Shown: positions 42,724 to 51,974 of the stretch, one piece after another
Layout: the number at the start of each line of letters is the position of its first letter
Numbering within the stretch: position 1 is the first letter of the stretch
Assembly: GCA_946965045.2 (NCBI GenBank)
Contig: OX337237.1
Span: 992,001-1,056,000, forward strand
From: Epithemia pelagica
Taxonomy: Eukaryota > Bacillariophyta > Bacillariophyceae > Surirellales > Surirellaceae
Direction of reading: 5' to 3'
DNA: 64,000 nucleotides
Notes under the pieces: generated by a model
What the model saw: the letters and a program-made list of their open reading frames with translations, nothing else
Told to the model about the DNA's origin: nothing
The model's database searches: none
Translations under genes and position numbers: made by a program

Positions 42724-42897
42724 TGAATAAATCCCGCCAACAGGTCGCATATTGGCGGATACATGGTCGCATATTGGCGAATATGCATCGCCTACATATG
42801 CTGCTACGCATCTAGTTTTCTAGTCATAATTTTGGTCTAGCCACTTGTTGCACGCCGTATACACCGTGTTGTAGCGTGTAGTGGCAGGATTTATACA
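42724..42897 (+). repeat. E3 5' LTR
   Basis: 174 bp, TGAATAAATCCC to GGATTTATACA, identical to 49625-49798. It contains a tandem pair GGTCGCATATTGGCG[GA]ATA at 42743-42785. It is unusually short for a copia LTR but of regular form. Confidence 0.9.
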
Positions 42898-42913
42898 GTT
42901 TATCAGACCCATC
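42898..42913 (+). other. Candidate E3 primer-binding site
   Basis: GTTTATCAGACCCATC follows the LTR directly. Its first 15 bases equal the sequence after the E2 LTR, although the two LTRs are unrelated, which implies constraint by a common tRNA primer. Confidence 0.55.
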
Positions 42914-42919
42914 ATCGTA

Positions 42920-42992
42920 GAGCCGCAGTGGTTTAGCTGGTAAACGTTTCCTGTTGGCTCGTGGTGCCAGGGGTTCGAGTCCCCTCAGACTC
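42920..42992 (+). ncRNA. tRNA-like unit with A and B boxes in the E3 leader
   Basis: TGGTTTAGCTGG (42929-42940) fits an A box with a GTTT/AAAC D-stem, and GGTTCGAGTCC (42972-42982), inside a perfect GGGG/CCCC T-stem, is a consensus B box. Between them TTGGC/GCCAG can close a 7-base loop, but U33 is missing, spacing to the D-arm is too long and there is no variable loop. The acceptor ends pair poorly. It is probably not a working tRNA; it may be a tRNA-derived or RNA polymerase III promoter-like element within the transposon leader. Confidence 0.5.
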
Positions 42993-43091
42993 AGCTTTAA
43001 GTTAAGACTCCCAATTTCTGGGGGCCGCCATATTTGGGGTGTATGGTACAAGACGTTTCCCCGCTGGTTAAAAGTGCATGTTCTTCTCAAG

Positions 43092-43126
43092 GGTGGCCGA
43101 TCAACCCCGGTCGACTGGGGTTCACC
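43092..43126 (+). other. GC-rich hairpin in the E3 leader
   Basis: AACCCC and GGGGTT enclose an 8-base loop, extended by GGTG and CACC across a 7-base bulge. It may be structural (packaging or dimerisation). The remaining leader to 43674 has no ORF of note and ends in CCACCATGT, a good start context. Confidence 0.5.
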
Positions 43127-43674
43127 GCCTTGTACATACGCTATATGCCAATGCACGGGGGAACTAGTATGTTTTTTTTTTGTCTAACTCACCAACTATG
43201 CTAGCTAAGCTATGCAACATGTGAAACTCCTTGGAGTCTTGCTCTCTGCCTTTTGCCCGTACTGGCAGCGGCTGATCACCGCTTGGGAGTGTTCGCGCTA
43301 AGCTACTCGTCACGGTATGCTTGCGGCACTACTTATAGTTCACACTCGTGATGTGTGACCCATGGCACTCTCCCACGTGACGGGGAGCACTCGCTTAAGT
43401 GAGCGATTGTTTTGGTAATCTTTTCTCCATACATGAAAATATAGATACCTCCTTTTGCACTGTGCCGACGCACACGTCCTAAGTATTTGTTCTCTGCCGA
43501 CTGCAGCGCAAACGCAAGTCGACACTACTTGTGCACCTTAATTCCAGGTAGAATCGCGAAATCTGCGATCTGCATCACCTTTTGGCAATGCCTCCACACT
43601 TCTGTGTTTTTGCCTGTGTTTTGCTCTGAACCTCTCCTGCTTCTGGCTCTCTTGCTTTCCTTTTGCCTTCCACC

Positions 43675-45213
43675 ATGTCTTCATCCACTGCCCCTGAAAA
43701 TCCCAAGGAAGATTTCAAGGCTGCCGTTAAACGCTGTGGATACAATGATGCCACCGTGACCTACATCATTGAGCAGGGTTTTGATGATGCTCAATCGTTC
43801 ATGACTGTTGCGGTCCATCAAGTGCCGTCGATGTTGAAGATGATGGCGAAGACCCCTCCAGAGAACGGGGCCTTTCCCTTCAGTGCTAACCTGCAGCTCC
43901 ACGGCTTCCGAATGTGGCTTGAATACCGTTCGTCTCGTGGTCAGGCTCTTAAAGTCTCACTTTTCTCTGATCCGCCCCTGATCAAGAAATGGACCAAACG
44001 TACCCAGGAACTGTTTGCACTCAACAAGGAAGTTGCCTCCGATGAACTGACCCCACCGAAAGAGTTGACTTCGTTTACTCAGTGGGAAGTGTTTAACGAT
44101 GCCTTGCTCACGTTCCTCGCACAGCATCGCAATCCCACAACGGGTGTCCCCTTGACATACGTCCTTCGTGAAACTAAGCCTGTTGGTTCTGAAGCAAGGA
44201 ATGCTGCCTACGATACTATCGATGACGATTTGATTGCTACTACTATCCTGCAAGGTGATCAGTATGCCCTTGACAATCAACGCGTCTTCACACTGATGAA
44301 ACCTTTTCTTGTTGGCGGACCTGGCCTGACGTTCATCAAGCCACACCAGAAGAAGAAGGACGGCCGTGAAGCGTATCTTGCGTTGACTCGCCAAGCTACT
44401 GGAACAGCAGCTGTCACCATCCGCAAGAAAGAAGCATACGCTGCTATTGCCGACGCAAAGTTTACAGGCCGCGGTCGTTTCTCGTATCAACAATATGTTC
44501 ATCGCCATCAGAAAGCTCATAATACGTTGGCTGAACTTGATGAACCCGTTGCCGAAACCAAAAAGGTAACCGATTTCCTCAAAGGTATATCGGATCCCTC
44601 TTTGGCGGCGGGAAAGACGGTCGTCAACGGTGACGCAGCAAAGCTTTCTGATTTTGAAGCATGCCAGCAGTATTTTGGCACGTTGATTGCTGCATCCCGT
44701 ACCGACAAGACCAATGACGAGAATCGAAAGATTGCTGGTGTGGGTACGACTAAGACTAGTGGAAAGAAGAATGGTCGTAACAAGCAGAATAAAAAGAAGA
44801 CGCGTCATTACAGTTTGGATGAATGGCGCAAGCTCTCTGATGAAGAGAAGGCCGAAATCCTCCGTGCCCGTAAAGAACAGAAAGACGCTAATGGAAAGCG
44901 CAAGGCCGGAGCCGTGCGCACTGAAGATGAAAATGGCTCTCGCAAGTTGAGTAAAACTGAAACTCCAAAGTCCGATGACATGAAATTGGAGACCATTGAC
45001 CTGGATGGCGACGACGCGCCGAACCATTCCGAGCCTGATCCTCCTGTTGCTGATGAACCGACTGTTCCCAAAACCTCAGCCGGAAACAGTTTCGGACGCT
45101 TTGCCCATAGTAAAAAAGGATCTACAAAGCCGCACAACCCTGACGAAACCAAGGAGCCTACAACTGCCGTTGCGAAAGCTGCCCTTGCTGATAAGGCCAC
45201 AAAGCAGACCTGA
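43675..45213 (+). CDS. gag: E3 gag
   Basis: 512 residues from the ATG at 43675 (the frame is open from a TTG 12 bases earlier). The N-terminus FKAAVKRCGYNDATVTYIIEQGFDD looks like a SAM-like helical domain. A capsid-like core with conserved Trp/Phe positions shared with E2 follows (residues about 130-330). The tail is Lys/Glu-rich (about 360-512) and includes a DEWRKLSDEEKAEIL helix. No CCHC zinc knuckle is seen, unlike E1. It ends in TGA at 45211 in the same frame as pol, so occasional readthrough would give a Gag-Pol fusion. Confidence 0.8.
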   Translation: MSSSTAPENPKEDFKAAVKRCGYNDATVTYIIEQGFDDAQSFMTVAVHQVPSMLKMMAKTPPENGAFPFSANLQLHGFRMWLEYRSSRGQALKVSLFSDPPLIKKWTKRTQELFALNKEVASDELTPPKELTSFTQWEVFNDALLTFLAQHRNPTTGVPLTYVLRETKPVGSEARNAAYDTIDDDLIATTILQGDQYALDNQRVFTLMKPFLVGGPGLTFIKPHQKKKDGREAYLALTRQATGTAAVTIRKKEAYAAIADAKFTGRGRFSYQQYVHRHQKAHNTLAELDEPVAETKKVTDFLKGISDPSLAAGKTVVNGDAAKLSDFEACQQYFGTLIAASRTDKTNDENRKIAGVGTTKTSGKKNGRNKQNKKKTRHYSLDEWRKLSDEEKAEILRARKEQKDANGKRKAGAVRTEDENGSRKLSKTETPKSDDMKLETIDLDGDDAPNHSEPDPPVADEPTVPKTSAGNSFGRFAHSKKGSTKPHNPDETKEPTTAVAKAALADKATKQT

Positions 45214-48200
45214 GGCTGTGTGCCCAGTGATGAAATTGATAAAACGAATCTTATCCGTCCACATTTCTCACTTGTAGGCACCCCTACCTTCAGCTTAGCC
45301 TTTGCACACCGTTTATGTGCTGCCGTATCACAGTCCCATACCACTGATCTGATTGATCTGACATGTGAAATGGACTCGCATGCTGACACTTGTTGTGTTG
45401 GTCGCAACTTTGTGAAATTCAGGGAACCTGACCGTTACATCACTGTTTCCCCATTCTCAGAGGAATATAAACCCCTCGAGCGTATCCCCGTCACCACAAC
45501 CGCCACTGTCTGGACTGATGCCCACAACAATAGTTATCTATTGCTGTTTCACGAGTCGTTATTCTTCGGGGACCGATTGTCCCAATCATTGATTTGTCCC
45601 AATCAACTGCGTTCAAACGGCCTCATTGTCCATGATGTGCCGCGTCAGTTTGACCCTTACAGCACACACAGCATTCGTATTCCCGATGCTGACCTGACCA
45701 TTCCTCTAGAAATGTCCGGTGTTATCTCTGGCTTCGCGACCACGAAGCCAACCCCGGAGGAGCTCGAGTCGCTCCCACGGATAGTCATGACTGCTGATTC
45801 GGTGTGGCACCCTCATTCGTCCACCTTTGCTGCCGCGGAGGAGAAAGCCAATGCATCCAATGCATCTGCTGTCCGCCAAGTTGATCCGAATTCGATTGCC
45901 GCATCCTGTGTCCCGCGATTGGTTGCTGCCGTCCGATCATACGACGACACCTATGGCTATTGCATGGAACTTGAGAATGACGAGGATGAACTATGCAACC
46001 GCTTAGTTGCTGCCGTTCGAGTGTCCCATCCACCAAGTGCCGAGGACACTGTGGACATTGAGGACCTTGATCCCGACGAATACTTTCTCAAAGCCGTTAA
46101 GTCTGCTTCGTCACGACCAACGAAAGCCGTAAAAGTCTTGCCATCTTCTTCTAAGACTGTACTTGATCCCCAGACCTTGTCTTCTCGATGGAATGTCGGC
46201 CTAACTAAGGCCAAGAAGACTTTACAAGTGACAACCCAGGCTGGGGTCCGAAATGTCCTTGTCCCATCTGAACGCAAGGTTCGAAAGAAAGCTCCATGGC
46301 TCAAATTCCCGAATGTCAAGGGACGATGGTTTTGCGACGAGATGTTCTCCAAGTGCCCATCGCTTGATCTTCTCACGGGTGCTTCCGTATTTACTGATGG
46401 AAAGGGCTATGATTTTGTCTATCCCTGGAAATCAAAGAAGCAACACCCTGAAGGTCTGATGTCCCTTATCCAGAATGTCGGAATTCCTCAGACGTTAATT
46501 TCTGATGGTGCGCAAGAGCTATTTCATGGACGTTCTCGTGAGATCTGTAATGAGTACCGTATCAAACAAGAAGTGACCGTCCCATACAGTCAATGGCAGA
46601 ATGCCGCGGAAGCGAGCATCCGTGAGTTGAAGAAAGGTGTTATTAGGAAGTTACGTCAAACTGGTGCACCACGACGCACATGGTCCTATGCGCTGAAGTG
46701 GGTTGCCTCTGTCCGCCAGTTAACTGCCTCTGATATCCCTGAACTTAATGGACGAACGCCATTTGAACACGTTCTTGGATCGACACCCGACATCTCTCCC
46801 ATGGCTTTGTTTGATTTCTATCAACCTGTATACTATTATACGCCGTCGCATGACTTCCCTCATGAGCGTAAATGTATTGGGCGCTGGCTTGGTCTTGCCG
46901 ATGACTGTATTGATGACATGGCCTTCAACGTCTTGACAGAGAAAGGTCGAGTTATTGTCCGAAAAGATGTGTGGGCAATCCCTGACGACGATATGAAAAA
47001 TCCCACAATCCGTCAACAACTGGAAGTCTATGATGGTCTTATCAAGACTCTCCTTGTGGATACATCGCCGTCCTCCGATGAAGATGCCGCCAACGTTTCC
47101 CCTGATCCACCCGATGATTTCTTTGGAGAAGACGAAAGCGAATCTCTCTTTCCTGCTGCTCTTGACTCCGATACACCTCTCCCTGATGCTGACGATTACA
47201 CTCCGGAGGAGTTAGACGAATATCTCACAGCCGAAGTCATGCTGCCGCATGGCGGGGACCAGGCCAGAGCCAAGATCATAGGCCGCTCCAAAGATGAACA
47301 TGGCCGACCAATTGGCAAACGTGATCCAAATCCAATCTTAGACACACGTTTCTATGACGTGCTGTATCCCGATGGATCGACCGAATCTCTTGCTGCCAAT
47401 CTCATTGCCGAAAACCTTTACTCTCAAGTCGACACTGAGGGCAACTCCTATGCCATTGTAAAGGATATCATTGGACATCGCAAAACCAAGGACGCTGTCC
47501 TCCGAACGGATCCGGACTGGTTGAATGGCCGTAAACGCCATACAACCGTTGGTTGGGAACATGAGTGTGAACTCTCCGATGGTTCTACTGTTTGGATCCC
47601 TCTCAAAGATCTCAAAAACGATTCGCCTGTACAACTAGCCGAATATGCTGTTGCGGCGGGGCTTGCCAAAGAACCGGCCTATGCCTGGTGGGTTCCACAT
47701 ACGTTACGCAAACGTGGTGTGATTCTTGCGAAAGTAAAATCTCGCTATTGGAAACGTACCCACAAATATGGTATTGAACTGCCCAAAACCGTTCAAGAAG
47801 CTCTTGAGATTGATCGTCGAACGGGGACTGATTTCTGGCGGAAAGCCATCGAAAAGGAGATGAAAAATGTTCGCATTGCCTTTGAATTCCGTGATGATGA
47901 CAAAGTACCAATTGGATACAAACATATCCCATGTCATATGGTCTTTGATATCAAGTCTGATCTTCGCCGTAAAGCCCGACTGGTTGCCGGTGGGCATAAG
48001 ACTGATCCACCAAAGGAATCCACGTACTCCAGTGTTGTATCCCGTGATAGCGTACGAATTGCATTCACTATCGCTGCCCTTAATGGCCTGGACGTGTTGG
48101 CCGGGGACGTACAAAATGCATACCTCAATGCACCAACAAAAGAGCGAACTTATATTACGGCGGGACTAGAATTTGGTCCCGAAAACGTTGGCCGACCTGC

Positions 48201-49470
48201 ACTGATTGTTCGTGCTCTGTATGGTTTGAAGAGTTCTGCTGCTCGTTGGCGTGATCACATTGCCGCAACACTTCGTGAAATGAAGTTCAACAGTTGCTTG
48301 GCTGACCCTGATGTCTGGCTTCGACCTCAAGTCCGACCATCTGATGGGTTCCAATACTATGAGTATGTACTTGTCTACATAGACGACATACTCTGTGTCA
48401 GTCATGATCCACGATCGATCATGAATGATCTGGAAAAACGGTATACAATCAAACCCGAGAGTATTAAAGACCCAGACGAATACTTGGGATCTGAGATTCG
48501 ACACTATACCATACCAGATACTGACGATCCTGAGAACAAACCCCGATGGGCCATGTCCTCCGACAAATATGTTAAACGTGCCATATCTGAAATTGAGACC
48601 GAACTGTCTAAAGTTGGCCAAAAGCTACAGACACGAGTCTCGACTCCGCTTGCCACTGGGTATCGTCCTGAGATCGACTCATCTCCTGAACTGGACCCCC
48701 GACGTGCAAATTACTATCAGGGACTAATTGGTATCCTTCGTTGGGTTGTGGAACTTGGTCGTATCGATATCATTGTTGCCGTATCACAACTGTCCCGATA
48801 TCTAGCCATGCCACGTGAAGGACACCTCGAACAAGCCTTGCACATTTTTGCATACCTAAAAGCGCATGGACGTTCCACCCTAGTGTTCGACGACACAACT
48901 CCGACCTTCGACGAGGATCGTTTCTTCCAGGCAGACTGGTCTGAATACTACCCTGATGCTAGTGACCCTTTGCCGCCCAATATGCCACCACCTCGTGGAC
49001 GGGCTGTTACCACAACTTGTTTTGTTGATGCCGATCACGCTGGTTGTCTTGCTACGCGTCGCTCACAAACTGGTATTCTTATGTTCTTACAACGAGCACC
49101 TATCTTGTGGTATTCCAAGCGACAGAGTACTGTTGAGACATCAACATTTGGCTCCGAATTTGTCGCAATGAAGACTGCCATCGAACAGATAGAGGGTTTC
49201 CGTTACAAGTTGAGAATGATGGGCATTCCACTTGATGGCGAAACCAATGTGTTCTGTGATAATGAATCTGTGTTCAAGAGTGCAACCATGCCTGAAGTCA
49301 CTCTGAAGAAGAAACACAATGCGATTGCTTACCATCGCACACGTGAGGCACAAGCCGCCAACATCGTGCGTATCGCCTGGGAAGAAGGTGAAACCAATCT
49401 TGCAGACCTGCTGACAAAATCGTTACCAGGACCCCGATTGCGTTTTCTAGCACAACGTGTTTTGTGGTGA
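45214..49470 (+). CDS. pol: E3 pol: protease, integrase, RT, RNase H
   Basis: Open from immediately after the gag TGA; no ATG near the start. Numbering is from the GTG at 45220 (1416 residues). Protease D52 in MDSHADTCCVG; then W-x-V-G-L-x2-A-x2-T-L-x-V-T-T-Q (about 325-345) in place of an HHCC zinc finger; integrase D373 (WFCDEM), D429 (ISDGAQE) and E464 (AAEASI), D-x34-E; a chromo-like VGWEHECELSDGSTVW segment (about 773-815); RT with YIDD (D1055, D1056); and RNase H (DADHAG, TFGSEFVAMK, CDNESVF). All key residues are present, so this should be a functional polyprotein if translated by readthrough. Confidence 0.88.
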   Translation, partial: GCVPSDEIDKTNLIRPHFSLVGTPTFSLAFAHRLCAAVSQSHTTDLIDLTCEMDSHADTCCVGRNFVKFREPDRYITVSPFSEEYKPLERIPVTTTATVWTDAHNNSYLLLFHESLFFGDRLSQSLICPNQLRSNGLIVHDVPRQFDPYSTHSIRIPDADLTIPLEMSGVISGFATTKPTPEELESLPRIVMTADSVWHPHSSTFAAAEEKANASNASAVRQVDPNSIAASCVPRLVAAVRSYDDTYGYCMELENDEDELCNRLVAAVRVSHPPSAEDTVDIEDLDPDEYFLKAVKSASSRPTKAVKVLPSSSKTVLDPQTLSSRWNVGLTKAKKTLQVTTQAGVRNVLVPSERKVRKKAPWLKFPNVKGRWFCDEMFSKCPSLDLLTGASVFTDGKGYDFVYPWKSKKQHPEGLMSLIQNVGIPQTLISDGAQELFHGRSREICNEYRIKQEVTVPYSQWQNAAEASIRELKKGVIRKLRQTGAPRRTWSYALKWVASVRQLTASDIPELNGRTPFEHVLGSTPDISPMALFDFYQPVYYYTPSHDFPHERKCIGRWLGLADDCIDDMAFNVLTEKGRVIVRKDVWAIPDDDMKNPTIRQQLEVYDGLIKTLLVDTSPSSDEDAANVSPDPPDDFFGEDESESLFPAALDSDTPLPDADDYTPEELDEYLTAEVMLPHGGDQARAKIIGRSKDEHGRPIGKRDPNPILDTRFYDVLYPDGSTESLAANLIAENLYSQVDTEGNSYAIVKDIIGHRKTKDAVLRTDPDWLNGRKRHTTVGWEHECELSDGSTVWIPLKDLKNDSPVQLAEYAVAAGLAKEPAYAWWVPHTLRKRGVILAKVKSRYWKRTHKYGIELPKTVQEALEIDRRTGTDFWRKAIEKEMKNVRIAFEFRDDDKVPIGYKHIPCHMVFDIKSDLRRKARLVAGGHKTDPPKESTYSSVVSRDSVRIAFTIAALNGLDVLAGDVQNAYLNAPTKERTYITAGLEFGPENVGRPALIVRALYGLKSSAARWRDHIAATLREMKFNSCLADPDVWLRPQVRPSDGFQYYEYVLVYIDDILCVSHDPRSIMNDLEKRYTIKPESIKDPDEYLGSEIRHYTIPDTDDPENKPRWAMSSDKYVKRAISEIETELSKVGQKLQTRVSTPLATGYRPEIDSSPELDPRRANYYQGLIGILRWVVELGRIDIIVAVSQLSRYLAMPREGHLEQALHIFAYLKAHGRSTLVFDDTTPTFDEDRFFQADWSEYYPDASDPLPPNMPPPRGRAVTTTCFVDADHAGCLATRRSQTGILMFLQRAPILWYSKRQSTVETSTFGSEFVAMKTAIEQIEGFRYKLRMMGIPLDGETNVFCDNESVFKSATMPEVTLKKKHNAIAYHRTREAQAANIVRIAWEEGETNLADLLTKSLPGPRLRFLAQRVLW

Positions 49471-49624
49471 TTACATGATCGAATTCATTGTCCTCACACC
49501 CCTCTTTTATTGTCCGAATAGACACCCCTCTTAATTGAGAAAAAATAGTCCTGATGGACCGGCCTCTGCTGAAACAAGTCGTGGGCGACCTAGTCGAAAT
49601 GCTTCCGATCTAGCTCGCGGGGAC

Positions 49625-49798
49625 TGAATAAATCCCGCCAACAGGTCGCATATTGGCGGATACATGGTCGCATATTGGCGAATATGCATCGCCTACATAT
49701 GCTGCTACGCATCTAGTTTTCTAGTCATAATTTTGGTCTAGCCACTTGTTGCACGCCGTATACACCGTGTTGTAGCGTGTAGTGGCAGGATTTATACA
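49625..49798 (+). repeat. E3 3' LTR
   Basis: Identical to 42724-42897. A purine-rich GCGGGGA just upstream (49618-49624) may be the polypurine tract. Followed by TTTT. Confidence 0.9.
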
Positions 49799-51974
49799 TT
49801 TTGGTGAGCATGAGCACCAAAATCGCGCTTTCGCGCGTCGATAGAATGGGCCCCGCAGTGCATGCGATCACGCGTGACTCACTCACATGCTTGGGGGTAT
49901 GTGGCTCCTGAATACGACGGATACTGAACTCAGCCGTCCTATACCGCCTTGGCGGTTTCAACTAATGGTGGAGGGTGGTTGAGGCGGAGTATTGGGGAGT
50001 TCGATTATGTCTGTCGGTACTCGGGGGAGTAAACTTTCTGGTGGGGGGATGAAAAATCCATTTGACAATGACATTGCGGAGACCTGGCAGTGGCCGAACA
50101 GCGATTAGTCTCTCGCTGTGACAATCTGTTGGTATTGAAGGAGGCTGATCGCTTTGGCGAAGAGTAAGGAGGAGTTGGCGAAGAGAAGACGATCGGTGGA
50201 GCTTTGCTTCTGGACACAGAAATGCAAGCTTGTTTGCGACGGGAACGACACGTCTCACCGGGGCTCGCACACGGTTGTACAGAGCGACAATCACCAGTTT
50301 CAGATTCGTCAAGTTCCAATCACTGAAGCGAATACTTTAGCGTCGCAACTCGTGGCCATGATTGAATCAGGGTCCATTCTTGGACATCGCACTCATTCAC
50401 GAATGAAAAACGTTGAATCAGAACCAGGCCGTTTCAACGTTTTTCCTGCGTAAATGAGTACGACGTTCAAGAACGGACTCATGCGGCCTTGGGGGATGCA
50501 GTTACCATAATTTGTAACGCACTACTCTCCACGCGTGTTTCCACACACGGATCTATAAAGCTTCATCTGCGACGTGAAGCTCAGTTGGACTCCAATCGTT
50601 TGGATCATGCCGTCGTGTACGAAGCAATGGCTGGCCTTTCGATTTTCGAAGAAGAAAAAAAAACGGTAAAAGAACCTCCAATGACACCTCCCTCGAATTC
50701 GTGAAAGGCCAACTTCACACCCAGCTTTCGGCCATAGCTGCGTTTGGTCATCCGAAGTTGAGACAGAACCCCTCTTGATCCGAATCTTTTGGGGCAATCA
50801 CTACCTTTATAATGAAAGAAGAATGGATGATAACACAAGAAGGGTTTTGTCTCAACATCGCGGCTGTTTGGAAGATTTGGCTGGTGCAGTTCAACGAGAC
50901 CACACTAATATCCCGCTTGACGGAAAGATGACACAAAGCCCTGTCAAGACTCTACGATCCGAGACTTCCTTGGGCATTTCTCCAACTCAGAGCGACATGG
51001 CCAGACTGAGAAAGCTTTCATTAAATGTCGACTGACAACAAGTCACAAAAAAGATGAGTCCACATTAAATGAAAGCTTGCTCGAAATGATCGATGGGATT
51101 TCACAAAACAAAGGCCGCGCTCGTCGAACTCGAAAAAGGCTATCTGCTGAACAAACGAGTCATCAGAATGGATGGGAAAGGTTTGGCACCTGGAACGCTC
51201 AATGTCAGTGGAAATCCAGCTCAAGCACCGTCGTTGGTTAGCAGGTTGGGTTGGGTGGAAGGAAGGTTGAAAGTCATACCTTTTTCCTAACCGATTTTTT
51301 GGACTCCGGTTTGACTTCAAAGGCATTCAGAGCAGTCATCGAAAATGGTGATGAATGCGTTGTGAAAGCCGTTGTTCGGCGATACAAAGACAACAACAAA
51401 AAGATCCCATCAAAGGAATTCAAGCACATTGTGCTTGATTTTCTTTGTTGGGGTCTTCTTGTGGTTTCCATGATTTTTTTAACACATTCAACATCGCTCT
51501 AGTGAATATGCGCGTAAAGTACGAGAACATTGTTGAAGCAGTGATTTACTGCCAAGAATCTCAAGTCTAAGAAAGCGGACCGTGTCTGGTGCCATGTGGG
51601 ACCGTTTGGTGAGATAATCTTCCTGTTCGATCTGGCGGATATGGAATTGTTTGATAGAGGCAGTAGTAGGACCGTCATCATGGAATGATGGAGGATGTGG
51701 ACAATGAGCAACGCATTGCTCCACAAGGACGCTGCTTGTTGATACTCTTTTACTAGATGTGCTTTCTGGCTACACACAAACACATGCGAGAGCAAGTATC
51801 CACCCTTTGATGGGCAGCTCTGAGTTTTGCGCTGCTGAGAGATGCAACGCTCAGAACCTTCCTCATTGAGCCGATGCTGTCCAGTGGGCGGTTGATACAC
51901 TCAAGTCGCTACTGGATCAGAACTGTACCCAGCTGCTCGTAGGCTGGAAAGTGATTGGTCCATTTCACGTATCG
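49799..51974. other. About 2.2 kb without a recognised gene
   Basis: Several plus-strand ORFs of 65-100 codons follow each other in different frames (50154-50453, 50489-50704, 50775-51035, 51093-51290). None shows a known domain, but the run of compositionally normal pieces in one orientation could be a decayed gene. Nothing else is seen. Confidence 0.35.

Larger units (their letters stand above)
42724..49798 (+). mobile_element. Ty1/copia retrotransposon E3 (apparently complete)
   Basis: Identical 174-bp LTRs with TG...CA ends, a shared-type PBS, a long leader, intact gag and pol in one frame separated by a single TGA, and no frameshift. TTTT lies outside both LTRs, compatible with a short target duplication in a T-rich site. 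The proteins align with E2 rather than E1. The intact state and identical LTRs suggest a recently active element. Confidence 0.9.

Noticed and set aside
42743-42785. CRISPR-like direct repeats in the E3 LTR
   Set aside because: Only two adjacent units without spacers, inside an LTR of a eukaryotic element.
42920-42992. A functional tRNA-His gene (GTG reading of the central loop)
   Set aside because: U33 is absent, D-arm spacing is wrong, there is no variable loop and the acceptor arms do not pair.
43957-45027. 356-codon minus-strand ORF
   Set aside because: It is the antisense shadow of E3 gag, with Leu/Phe/Cys-rich composition and no domain.
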